64,000 nt of DNA, from positions 28,200,129-28,264,128 of the forward strand of contig CM019220.1 in NCBI GenBank assembly GCA_009741485.1. Direction: 5' to 3'. Below, piece after piece: positions 1-13,600 of this stretch (within the stretch, counting starts at the first letter, position 1; each line of letters opens with the position of its first letter). A program made the position numbers and the translations under genes. Origin of the DNA: Malurus cyaneus samueli (taxonomy: Eukaryota; Chordata; Aves; Passeriformes; Maluridae). Below the pieces are notes generated by a model. The model was not told the origin of the DNA. It saw only the letters and a list, made by a program, of their open reading frames with translations, and searched no databases.

Positions 1-119
1 CCAATCTCATTATATTTAATCAGAAAGAAATAAGCTGCTAGTGTTATTGGATTTCTTATAATTAGTTAAAAAGCAGGTTTTTTGATTTTTCTTTGCTCAC
101 ACAAAGGTTCTGAACAAAT

Positions 120-135
120 AAAAAAAAAAAAAAAA
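120..135 (+). repeat. poly-A tract, 16 bases
   Basis: This is an uninterrupted run of A just after an AAAT sequence. No retroposed body is recognisable upstream, so I treat it as a simple homopolymer. Confidence 0.9.
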
Positions 136-1628
136 GAAGTTAGAACGGTAATATTGTGCTGTATTTAAGTAAAATATAGTGCTCCACACAAAATAACCAT
201 TCCCTGCCACCCTGCAGCTGGGATGTTCTTTAAGCTTTCTGCTACATCCTTCCTTCCCACTCCTGTCATCTCTACTTTTCCAAACAGCAAACCCCAGAAC
301 GAGCTCAAATGGCTGAAAGCCCCAAAGGAAAAACACCAGGCAGTCCCTATAGCTGGTGGCAATTAACAGAAAGTGAATCAGTTGCTTTATGTCAGGGATA
401 AAGCAAAAGCCCAGTCAGAATAACCTGCCACATCACCACATTGTGTTCCCAACAGAAATTAATTTTGAGAGCTGTGGGAGTTTGAAACAAACATGTGAGG
501 GCTAAAAAGACCTAATGCCATCATCTCAGCATGGAGAGGGAGATTGAAAGGTGCTTTCAGAATAATGGTTACAGTCCCTGGGTACAGACAATGTTTTCCC
601 CCTGTGGTCTTTACGAAAAAAAGAGTAGAATAAATAGTGCCACATGTCTGCACAGCTGGAACATCTGTGACTGAAAGGTTGGCACAAATTTATAATCTTC
701 CATGACCATATGAATCTAGCTGTAATTGACAGACGTGGCTGTAATGACAAAATTCTATCGATTTTCCCCGCGACCAGAGCTTCTCTGGCTTGAAATACTA
801 AATTGTGTTAAAAGAGCATGAGCTTTCTCAAGCATTCACAGAGAAAAAGCATTCTTACATTTTATAATCTACACCTAATTTTTCATATGAGCCCAAAGGC
901 AGCCCACACAAGTTGATATCAAGGCATCTGATAAAGGTTGTTAAATTCACAGAAACTCATTGAAGGCCTGCTCCAAAAGAGCTGGAGTCTGGCAAAGCCT
1001 TTTAAAATACAACACAACAAATATGCTCATCCTGCCCCAGAAATCTGCCTGCAAGCACTGCTAGAAATGGGCTCACAAAACCCCAGAGTTAATCTTTTTC
1101 CCATGAGATACAAGGACTTGCAATCACATCCATGGCATGTAGGTGATGAAGCAGCACGTCCACAGCACAAGAAATGCTGTTTTATAAAACTACTGCTTCT
1201 TATTCGACGTGCTGACAGCACTTAGAAGATTTAGAGTGATGCATGAACTACATTACCCAAAGTAAACAGCACGAAAACACAACTGATGGGAGCAAAAGCC
1301 CTCTCAGATTTTCAAAATCTCCACTCTCCTCCTGACACTCAAGTTTCTTCTAGACTCAAGATTATTCCAGCATAAATTCTTAAAGACATTATTCCATCTT
1401 TACACCAGACAGTGTTTCTTATTCCCTCCAAACTATGCTTTCCCAAAAATTATTTCCCAATAGAAAACTCCAAAACATTTCACAGACAACTTCCATTAAA
1501 AAAAAAAAAATATATGCTTGCTAAAGAGTTCACAAGCATGCCATGCATAACTACAAACTTCTTTCAGCTATGTTCATGACATCTGTATTTATACATTTTA
1601 AAATTAAATAAAAAAAGAACTTAAAACC

Positions 1629-1669
1629 TTTTTTTTTTAAAAAAAAAAAAAAAAAGGGAAAAAAAAAAA
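1629..1669. repeat. T10-A17-GGG-A11 homopolymer cluster
   Basis: Ten T are followed directly by 17 A, then GGG and 11 more A. The T and A arms are complementary and could fold back on each other. The cluster creates artificial Lys-rich (+) and Phe-rich (-) open frames around it. A second A tract of 15 bases lies close by at 1954-1968. Confidence 0.9.
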
Positions 1670-4600
1670 CCCCAAAGCATGCTGTTGTAAGATTGGCAGA
1701 TTTGATTCCATGGTTTTTTTCCTTCCTCACTTTGGGGAGCACTGCCTTTTTAAGGCAGTTGCACCAGAGATTCAGGGATACACTGATACACACTCTGAAA
1801 TATTGCAGAGATACAGAGGAACCCCCCATTCCCAATGTCTGGGATTCCCATCTTCCACTCACACCCCTAGAAAGGCTCTTGATAACAAGAAAATGTGCTG
1901 AATTCTTTTTAGTACTTCTTGGTAACACCACTGCTAAATTCCAATATGAAAATAAAAAAAAAAAAAAATTGCAACTTAAAAAAAGAAACAAAGGCACAAA
2001 ACTGAGAAGGGTGAAAAGCCTCCTCCCAAAGCAGTCAAAATGCACAAACAAAGGAAGGCACAGAAATGTTTTCAGGAAGACTGAATGTAGATTGCAAGCA
2101 GCACTTGGAGATGGCAGAAGTTTCAGTTTGCTCACTTTTCTCTTATTTTTGCCTATGCCCAGTGGCCTCCTGACACCAGATCATTCTTAAAATGGAACTA
2201 TTGGTCCTCACAGAAAAACCATTCTAGAAAAACTGTTTTGAATTATTTCACATTACTTTAGTTTCTAAAGAGTCTGTAAAGTAGTATCAGTTATCTACTA
2301 TACTTCAATCATGGATATAAATTGTAATTATTATCAATGCAAAAATATTTATGAACCAAAGCTATTCCCTTGCACTCCTCTGTCCCTTGCAAACCTGCTA
2401 AGAGAATATAACGAAGTGCCCTCCTTCAGTGCTCTCTGAGAAGTCAGTGGTGATTGCCTCACCCTCAAATAGGAGATTGGAAATTCAGAGCTGGGCAAGC
2501 AATCTAACTCCAGCTATTGAACAGCTTCCATAAAAATGAAAGGGTTAAGAGACAAGGGCACTTGAGTTTGGAGAAGAGGCAGCTGAAGAAAAGGTAAAAA
2601 GCAGACAGCTCTAAATTCAGGCACTGCAGAGAAGGTGAACAAAAAGCAAAATATGGAAAGACCAAACTAAACCAGCAGACTGAAGACTCAAAATGAACCA
2701 AGATTCCTCTCAGTGTGCACTGGAAAAAACCTTTGGATGATCTTATGTCCCAGGTGCACAGTTAGGGACTTTTCCAGAGCCAAAAGACTAAACAGGAAAT
2801 CTCCTTGATTGATTCAGTCCATCCTTGCAGCTTCATTGTGTTCAGAGACACACTCACCATAAAGCTGAAATCCACAGGGAGCCACACACATCACACCATG
2901 GAATAAGTAACTTCATCTTAACCCATTTTAGTTCCTTTACAATGACCCAAGCAGAAGTATTCCAGCAAGGTGGATTTTTCCCTGATATACATATCTTCCT
3001 TTAAATTGGATATATTCTCAAATCTTTTCAGCAGGACGGGTTTTAATTATTACTTCTACCACTTAAACAAAATAAATCCTTTCAACCATTTCACTAACAA
3101 TCAGTGAAGCAAGGCACTGTTCAAATGAAGCAGGAGCCTGGGAAAGTCACTTGATTTCATCCTGACAGCGAATAAACACAGCTGTATTTATTGCAGGCTC
3201 AGAAATCATGCTCTGATGGTTACTTTGCCCACTGTTCCTACATGTGGGTCTGCTACACCAAATGCAAATCACAGCTCTGGGAGAGCTCAGGAACACTTCT
3301 GGATTTCCTCACAGTTACTCCACCTGCCCCTAAAGCCAAACACAGCACCATAACTCTCCTCAATGCCTGGCACAGGAAGTGCTTCCTTTACAGGATTGTT
3401 TGACCTCATCACATATATCCATCGTATTTCTAGGTGACTACTTCAGACTACAATAAAATGTGGCTATTTTAAAAAAAATTCTCCATATTCCAAATTTGTT
3501 CTGTGATTTACATGCATTAGCAAAAGCACCATCAACTCTTCCCTGTGCAGTTGAGCATATTCCTGCTACTAATTCACAGCACATATCCCTGCCATTACCC
3601 AGGGAATGCAGTGATTAGGCAGCTTTCCAGTAAACAGTCCTTAAAACAGTTCATAAAAATTCCATTTAGAAAAAGCTTTGTTTCTTGCCCCAGAATTTGA
3701 TAAGATACTGCAATAACTGCTTAGGGATATATTTGAAGTCCACCAAGTGAGTTAAATTTCATTTCCACACACACTATCACTGCTTTTGCAATTTAAAATA
3801 CTATGAAATAGTTCTTGCGTACATGCAAGATGCAATTAACTTGGGTGCTGCTTTTTTATAAATGCACACTTAGAAAATTCTAAAAACATGCAATGGAAAA
3901 GGTGAAAATATCCACAAAACAATCTACAAAAGGCAGCTTCCCAAGCAGAAGCCTGGTGGCATTATCTGAATGAGAACTTGCCCAGACCAAAAACTATTCT
4001 TAGTAATGAAGAAAACACAGCATCATAATCTATGTATTTTTCTGACATTCCACCTGAGGTAGCACCCTTAATTCAAAGGTCCCAGAAATAAGCAGTAACA
4101 GTCAATTTTATATACTACAAGAAAATCAAAGAAATATTAAATTTTTGGCACAGTAATTCGTAAACTTAGAGCATCAGTTTGTCATCCGCAAATGGAAAGC
4201 ATTAAGCTTGCTTTAACAATTTCTATAAAAGACAAGATTCAATTGCAACATTTATTATCCAAAAGTGTTTTGGTCAAAATAAAAATGAAATTCAAAATTA
4301 TGATCCCTTTTTTATGATAATAGCTGATACTTATTAAGCAATAAACTCTTGCTCTCTCCTATTTTTATTTTCTCAAAAAAAGCAACATAAACCAAAACTC
4401 AGTGTAATCCCATGTGCTCAGCCTCCAATTTTTATTTGTTGTTTTGGGAAAAGGCTTTAAACTGCTTCATTGAAGGCTCTTTAAAAAACTAAATCTTTCT
4501 AGTTTAATAGACTAATAAGCTGTATATGAGAGCATCATAGGAAAGGAAAATGAGTTGTCACGATAAAGTGCTACTGAAAGCCTTAGCACAAACTGCACAA

Positions 4601-7600
4601 CAAGCTAAAATAAAGAGAATTATTTTGTTCCTTTTGCTCTAATCAAAGTCTTAACATTTATGACATGGAAACCACTGCCATTTTAGAGTCAATCTCTTTT
4701 ATGATCAGATGTAACCAGTCCAAGCAAATGTGGCAAACATTGAAATGTTCTCAAATGGTCCTTGCACATGCACTAATCCATCCACACCACATTAGATGAA
4801 TCGTGTAGTCCATAATACTTTACATGCTTACATAATGACTGCAATTCAGGACCTTGCAATCCACTTTCCTAAGATAAATTAACATGACTAAATCATCCAA
4901 CCTCCCTTTTCTTCTAAGGGTAAATGCACAGCAGTTTGCAGCTCACGGTAGGTTTAAATTTTACTCCAAGAGCTGACAGTTTGCAAGATGATTACAGTCC
5001 TTCCCATGTCAAAAATTAGCAGGGGAGGGGAGTCTATTTCAAATTAATGGCTCTAAGCATCTGATAAAGTAATTACATTAGATAAATTACACTCTACACA
5101 TAGTTACAACAAACTATTGCATTATTAGGCATCTGGCTGGAAGACCTGGCAGTTTCACAGCTAAACTCTATTCCAGCTGATGCTTTTGGATGGGGTCACT
5201 GCCCTTCCACCAGCACAGGTGGGGTCTGCCATTGGCATGAAATTCCAGATGGAAAATGCCAACAATCTTAAACATTTCACAGAACAATGGGGAAGAGGGG
5301 AAACAAATTATTTTGCTGTTCTTAACCCCCTTTCAACTGACAGAAGTCTGACTCCTAAAAAAGAAAACTAGTTTTTCCACGACTACGTTCCGCTTAATAC
5401 TGACGCTTTCCTTTAAAACAACTATCACATACATGGATGTACAATTTAACTTCTCCTTTCACAGAAGCAATTCCAAACTTTGCATGTTTTTCTTACTTCC
5501 TCAGATTATAATTCTAAAATCCCTTCTGATTTTCATGTCATTTCCCCAGCTTAATTTTTTAGTGCTATTAAGTGAAGCGTCCCTCTCTGTTCTGTGAAGC
5601 TACACCGAGTCACAGCCACCAAAAATCTGTGGATAAACTGTAAATACTGGGCAATCTCCCTCCTAGTCCATGATTAGATTTTTAAAATGCAATGTTTGGA
5701 TTCATTAGCAATTAAAATTAAATCCACTGATAGACAAATAAGAGTTAAAAGGCTGGGTCAAGCTCACTGGAGAGGGTTTGACACTTGCTTCAGGAGGATT
5801 AGAATTGAACCTGGGGTTTCATTTGGCCTCTGGAGTACAACAATGACAAGAGTGTGAAATGCAGCATCAGCAACTGCTTCACAGCAGAGAGTAAAGATAA
5901 TCCAAATCTTTACTATTTCTTAGCTAAGATTACAAGCAATGAGACAGTGAAAGCGAATGTTTTCGACTTGCAGCCCATTTCCCTCAAGGGGGGACATGTG
6001 CTGATTGCCACAAGGTTCAGTTTAGAACCCAAGGCATGCTTTTCACACTGCTGTGATTAAACACAACCTATTTGACACGCCACTTTAAAATTAAAATAGC
6101 AGGCAAGCAGGGTAAATACAGGTAAAAATTAATTTTCAATGCCCTCTTACACCTTACTTTCAGATATCTTCCACAGAAACAGGGAACACCAGCAATGAAA
6201 AACATGTTTGCATCAAAGGGGTCTGGATGGACTGTCCCAGTTGGTTGATACAAACACTAACACACAGATGATGTGAGAGGTCTAGCAACAGAGTGTTTAA
6301 AATTCAAGTGACAGAAGCCCTTCTGCCAGAATTTCACCCAGCTTTGGGAACAGATCTTCCATTCGCATCATCAATTTCTTTGTTTTCCAATTGAGTTGCC
6401 AAGCAGCAGGTAGTGCAGCATCACTAAAGAAATGGAGCCGTAGCACAAATCAGCCTGACTGAAAGAGCTTTCAGCCCAAACCATCAGGAACAACAAATGA
6501 AAGGCTGGGCTGGTTTCCTCAGCAGTCTGGTTGTGGGAGTCACACCTGAAATTACTCATTGGACATATCCTCTCCAGGGTCTGAGTTTACTTTTAGACAA
6601 AATGACAATGCAGCTTCACAGAATGAATCACAGAAAACCTGTGCTGGAGCACTCAGAACCCAGAGGGGATTTTAACCTCAGCCATCACCTTCAGTTATTT
6701 GGTTTTCCTCCCCTAACTTTTATTCTTGTCCTTTTCCCCCAGCTTTCTACCACCAACTGTGATATAAAACTAATTAATCCAAATATACTATGTATTTCCT
6801 TAAAGATGGGATAAATCTATACTTACATTCCTTAAAACAGCCCCAGAGTAATCAAAACCAGACAATGTAACACTATTGTTATAAATTATTGCCTAACAGC
6901 CAAGAGTGTTTTTGATAGCAGTGAATATGAGACAGGAAATATCAACCCAACCTCCTGATTTATACTATAAGAACACTTGATGTAAATCACATTTTTCCAG
7001 TCTTATATTCAAGAGCGAACATGAACACCCAATAGAGAGATTTTTAAGTCACAGACACACCCACAAAAACTGATTATAGATCAACATTCCCCAAAAATAT
7101 CACAAGAAAATTTCAAAGCAGCCTTCTAGGAGAGGAAATGTTGACCTAACAGAGCTTTAACATTAAGAATCCTACCTTCAAAATAATGCCAATAAAAGCA
7201 CCTATGCCTGTTGCAGGTGTACCTGTCAACTCAGATCTACCCATCATGATCCTTAGAAGAAACTGCCTTTCTAAACCCTTGAAAAGATATCCCCAGCATA
7301 GCAGAATTTGAACGTGTCAGCTATTAGGAGTAAGAACTGACCTCCACAATTCAGTCAAAGTACCCTTCTTGCTCAGAAGAATTTAAGAATTGAAAAGTCT
7401 TCTCTATTTTCCACGGTACTAGTCCTTGACCGCACAATTTCCATCTCCTGCGCTGGCCACTGACAGTTTTTCAACACAAAGTACATTAAGCAATCATCAG
7501 CTCATTAAAGTTTGACTGCTGAACATTGTCATTAAGTATTAGCAAAAATTAGACACAATTAGTTTTGCCTGAGGGCAGGCAGTGTTCCTAATCCCAATTC

Positions 7601-10600
7601 CCTCACCCCCGCATTATAGGTGTGAAAGTATCTTTTGACAGAGCTGAGCTTGCTTCCATCATAAATCAACCACAGGGTGAATTCCTCCTACAGCAAAGGG
7701 TTCAGAGCTCTCTGGTTTTGGGGAGAGAAGTCTGGGGAAGTAAAGATGTGGGTGCTGAGGATACAGAGACACCACACACAAACACAGCATGGCCATGTCA
7801 GTCCTCTGAAAAGCTCAACTCCCGTGGAACTCTGCAGCTCAGGGCACGCTTCACTAATAAATTCTATGGATAATGCACCATTTGCCTGGGGACAGATGTA
7901 TCACTGGCTTCTGCAGGAGGAACTGTCAGAGCCTTTCTGTGCTTGACAGTTTGCAATTTCACACCTTGCAGGGGCTGATGTGGAAAATGCACCAGCCATT
8001 AATATAATGCATGTAAGCCACTAATATTAAAAAATTATATATTCAAAGGTTGCTCAAGATACTTGTCAGGCAGTTCCTCCAGTACTACTTGGTAGTAGAG
8101 GACATAAGTAGCATGGGATAGATACCACACAGAGCACAGAATTTCACCACTGAACTGACCTTTAAAGGGTATATTTAAATGGCTTGTGCACTGCAGGCTT
8201 TCTGATATTCTTTATTATTTTGTTAGATTACGTTCCCAAACTTTCAAAACACAATATCCAAAATACAAAAATGCTATTGCAAGACTGCATTTCTCCCCAG
8301 AGCTATGTTAGGATCAGATCAGCTGCAGAGCTAGTGATATTCAGTTGTAAAACTTTTCAACTGAAGGCAACTCTTGTCTGGGACAAGACTAATTAAGTGC
8401 AACAAATTTCATAAATTTGAGCCAAATAAATATCACCCTTCTTGGACCTTTTCACATATTCTTGGGAAAACATCATGGAGATGGGCCACTAAAAAACAAC
8501 CCCTTATTTTTCACTTTCTATTAGCAAGCGTGTACAGGTTTTTACATGCTCCCAAATGCGTGCAAGACAACAGAAACCCATTTCATAAAGTATTTCAATA
8601 CACATTAAATAAATTTACATTCCGAGAGCTTCGATTCGTGATGTCTGTTCCTGCTACCTCATGCAAAGAACTTTTAAAGGAAAGCACACAGTAAGCAGTA
8701 TTTCAAATTCTGCTTTTGAGAACTCCATCATTAAAAAGAATTATTTATCTGCTATTTTCACAACTGCCTAAGAAAGTATAATTTATATTACATACTGATA
8801 CGATTTAGACTGAACAGGACTATTTTCAGCATCAAAAATGTTTAGTGATCTCAGTTTAGTCCCTCTATTTAGTCCCTTTAAACTCACATTCAAAGAATAC
8901 TTAAAGGCATAGACAAAGTATTTTAAATGCAAAAACTACAGCAAGCATATGGATACAAATGTACAACAAAAAGTTCTGCCAGGCAAAAGTGCAATATTTG
9001 TCTCTCTCTCTCAACCTTGCAACTTATTAAACACAAAACTGGTCTGAAAATGATGGACATTGTATGTGAATGCTCTCACAAATTAGGTGACATAGCAAAT
9101 AAACCAAAGTGAAAATACAGAAAGAAAAAGAATAATTGGAAATCTTAACATAAAGCAGACTTCCGAAATGTATTTGGGAAATCCTAACAGTTGCTAAGGG
9201 GAAATGGGAAATTAACAGCTCTGTTTTTAAGGAACTAATTTATGTTTTTATCTCCAACATAAAGAGACAAGAATGGGGAGGAACAAATTTTGAAAATTCC
9301 TTAATCCATCTTGATAATGTTGATAGGCAGAAGTCATAAGAACAACAGAAGCATCCCAAAAACAATGGCAAACATGCAAGAAACAATACTAACATTTACT
9401 ATATTGATAACAGATATCAGTTTTGATAAAGAACACAGGTGTACCATCAGTCAGTAGTTTCATTTAACCCCAGCAGAAAACAAAAAGGTTAATTTTCAAC
9501 AACCTTCTGCATAACAGTTGAACCAGTAAACACTGAAGCTCTTTGAGCAGAGGTAAGCAGGGCATGAGCAATACAGCATTACTCATCTCTGGAAGGCCAT
9601 TGTGACTTTGAAGAGCTGTGACAAACCCACAGCAAGCAGAGGATATGGATCTAAGACATGAACACCACCAGGATTAATGGCCAGCTCAGTCTAAGGCACA
9701 AGGTTCAAAGAGCTCTGCTCACCAGATCACCATTTAAGCACTACAGAAACTCTGAATTTATGCACAGATTCACAGAAAATACAACTCCTTTCTTTAAAAA
9801 GATACATAAATATGTGGAAACCCTATATACAGACCCACCTACACAATCCAATCATACCAATGTTGGCCTGGACATACCATCAGTATGTAATTTTGGAACA
9901 CATTCGCATTGCTCTAGAAATGAGCAAGAGAAAAGCCACAAAAATCCTGCCAAATTTCTGGCATTCCTTGAATGTTAGGAAACTAAATTATTTTCCAACC
10001 TATTATCAACTCTATGAAAATAGAGAGTGACATTCCTCCTAGCTAAAAGAAAACATGTTTATATTTAGTTTCTTCAAAACTGCGACGTTGAAAGCACATT
10101 TATTCCCCCAAATGTGAAATAGCCTCCTACCTTGAACGATCTGTTCAGCGTGCTGCTTTTCAAATCAGAGTATGATAATTTTTTTTGACAGATCACTAAA
10201 TAACCTGGAGAAGGCAGTGCATCAGCAGTACAGGACTGTTATTGCCTCTGACACCTGACTGCAGCAGAGGAATTCCTTGCAGTTGAATTGAGAGGAACTA
10301 AGCCGTGCTTCTGTTGGCTCCAGCTGACAGTCAGCACTGCCAGCTATGTACATCACACCCTAGAGATGGAACTGGAGCACCACACTGCACAGGATGCAGC
10401 AACATTACAACACTGCATTTGTACAGCTACAGGAACGTGAGCAGCGAGGCACCAACCAGATCAATCACACAACTTAAACTGCTGTTGAAAAGATACTAAC
10501 TTGAGACCACAAAATCCAGGAGTTTCACAGAGCAAGGCTGGTTTCACACAGCTAACTTGAAAAGCCATCCTGCTGCCAGATTGCAGACCTGGCGAGCCAC

Positions 10601-13600
10601 TTCACTTGTGCTCTGTTACATGCTCTCATTATTGAGGGCCTTTTGCAGCCTTCTGTTTACAAGCACCTTCAGCACATTTGGATCGTACAAACAAGTCAAA
10701 GCTTTTTCATTTCCAGCACTTCACTATGAACATCATTTTCCAGCAGTCCAGTAACTAAAACAAAAAACTAGACATACTCTAAAAGCATTTAGGATGCATT
10801 TTTAAAAAAGTATTTGAGTACAAATGGCACACAAAGAGAGCATTTCCCAATGTTCTTGTAACTTTGTGTCTGTTTGGTCATTTTATCAGTTGGTTATTTC
10901 ATGAAACAGAAGGAGCCCTTCCAAATCAGGTCAGCAGAACCCTGGACTAAGCAGCACAGAGAGATGGATCTACGAGATGGACAAATGCACCAGCATCACA
11001 CCAACATTAATACACTGCTCCTGTCGAGACAACCCTCACAAGGCATTCCCAAATCTCTGCACCCTTTCCCCTAGCACCTTGATTGCCCATGTCTTCCCAT
11101 TGTTCCATGGGGTATCCCCTAGTCCATTATCCCAGGATATGGGATATCCCAGGAGAAAAATGATTGGCAGCTTTATTAACACATTACATTCCACTGCACT
11201 CAGGACCCAAGCTGGTTTATTAACTTCGCCATCAGTCAGCCTGAGTTAAATTCAGAGCCAATATAATTTATAATACAGTTAAAGACACAAGTAGATATTC
11301 ACATCAGGAGAATCCCAACACTCCAGTTAGCCGCCTAAAATCAGATTGTTACAAATACTCTCCAGAGATATCTCCTACTACAGAAGGGAAAAAGCTGATG
11401 GAATTGCAGTATGCAGCACCAAGGGACAGAGTTCCATCCAGAGAAGCTCCTCCCCAAATGCTTTGCACGATATCAGAGCTGGGTTCAGAGCCCAGGTGCC
11501 ACTACTGCAATTTTCAATATTTGATCCGAGTTTTATCACACAGATGACATTTCTGGCAGATTCTAGCTGAAGACATAGATTAACCAAACTAGAGCAAAGG
11601 TATCACACTGCTCTATTTGCATCTAATGCCTGACTGACGATTTGTAGCATGAGGCTTCATCAAGAAAAGGACCTTGACTTCTTTTTACATTGCAGAAAAC
11701 TGATTAACAGCTCATTCCAAACTAGAAAAGTCTCATCTACCCCAACACATGCAGAATACTGTCTCTTCTTTGCAGAAGCAGCTGGCTGTCACTCCCACTG
11801 GCCCCTATGGAAAGTCACCTTTGTATAACCATCATAAGCAACAGGCACCATGGAGCTGCAGCAAAATGCTTGGACAATAAAAACATCAAAGTGAGATCAA
11901 GTTAAAAGGGCTCCAGTGCCAGTTGCAGGATGACAGCTACCATTAAATGAGAAATTGTTCCATAGGCATTAAGAATCCTACAATGGCTCACAGGTGGAAT
12001 TAACAGAACAAGAAAAAAAGGTATCATGTTACAGGTCTGATTTACTGGACTTTTCAGTAAATTTCATAAGAAAATTGTTTTGTGCAGAAGGTCACGAAGC
12101 AGCTTAACTCAATATACAGGGAAAATCTGACAGAACATTTCCCTTTCAAAGGCAGACAGCTGTATGTGGCAAGTGGAGCACAAGTTGGGGTATGACACTA
12201 CAATCACACTACCTGTAGGATGCAGAAAGCCTTTTGTAGCTGCAAGTTTCATATTTTCCCCTTTACATTTGGATCCTTACCATTTTTCACCACCAGCAGT
12301 ATCTAATTAATCAGATTTTATAAAAGGAATTAAGTTTTTAGAAGTCATTGCAAAACCTAAACATTTAGAAAAGGTCCATGGGAAAGCCCACAAATATATG
12401 TATTCAGTACTGTCTTTTATGAAATACATGTCAATACAATAGGTATTAACATATGATCATATAAGACTCCAATAAATTTTTGAATTTAACATTAACATTC
12501 CAAAATTGGTTTTTTTTGGCACAGGAAGGGACGCATTCGTTGTGTTTTGGTATTTGCACATCAGTATTTTGTGAAAAACATCCTTTCCTCATATAAAATA
12601 TGGATTAGAAAGCAGATAGTTCTATTTAGACAGTGTACAGAAGTGTAATTAAAGGAAAATTGCTGCAGAAAGGAAACAGACAGTACTTGGTCCCAGTAGC
12701 TACAAGTCACCCATACTTCAATCAAAAATCACTGATACAATTCAAGTCCAGGTGATTTCACTAAATTTAAAAAAAAATCCTGTTATAAGAATTGCAAAAT
12801 AAACTTCTGGCATTCAGTTAAGTTTATGCACTGGAAATGTTATTATGCTCCAGAAAATAAAGTTCTATCACATGACAGCCATTTCATGTATTTTAAGGCA
12901 GAAACTGATAAACAACTGAATTACAATTATATGTACTCAGTATACCAATATCCACATTACCATTCATTTTGTCAACACACACTTTTGCACTCCTATCTCC
13001 CAGCAGTCACAAGCAAACACAGGACTAGTGTATCCTTCAACCACCAACATTTCCTGGTGAGTTGCAGAAATGAAACTGTCATTGTAGGGCTAAAACTTTT
13101 TTCTTTCAATAAAAGAAGATTTTTTCATCTTTATTTGGCCTTTTTCCACTCCTCAGTTTTCATCTCAACCATTCCTATTTTATTTTGAAGCTCCATAATT
13201 GTGAATATAAACAGCTCTAATCTATTTAATGAGTCATCATGTTATTTTTAAGTTAATTCTGTGTTTTTCCAGTTCTCTATGACATTTTCCTGTAGGCTAC
13301 AGAACACTGAATATTCTAGCGCCAGATAAGTACAGCAGTAATTGAATATTAGTCTAGATGCTTGTGGGCAGGATACTTAATGACATGAAAAGATATCTAT
13401 GAGCAAAAAAATGAAAAATGTTTTATCATAGTGCAAAGCCAGTCAAAGTTTAAGTGGTTACTAAAAGGAAAGGATTTTTAGCGCAGTTATTAAAATTTTA
13501 TTTCACTCACCTACAGTACCTTACTAATGTAAATATTTCCCAGTTTTCCAAACCAGTGCAGTAAGAGAATGGTTCACTGACACTTTAGGATGGACATGGA

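Noticed and set aside
1551..2190. The longest open frames in the window, 194 codons on - and 165 codons on +
   Set aside because: They overlap each other on opposite strands, run through poly-A/poly-T tracts and are dominated by Phe or Lys runs. They reflect base composition and not a gene.
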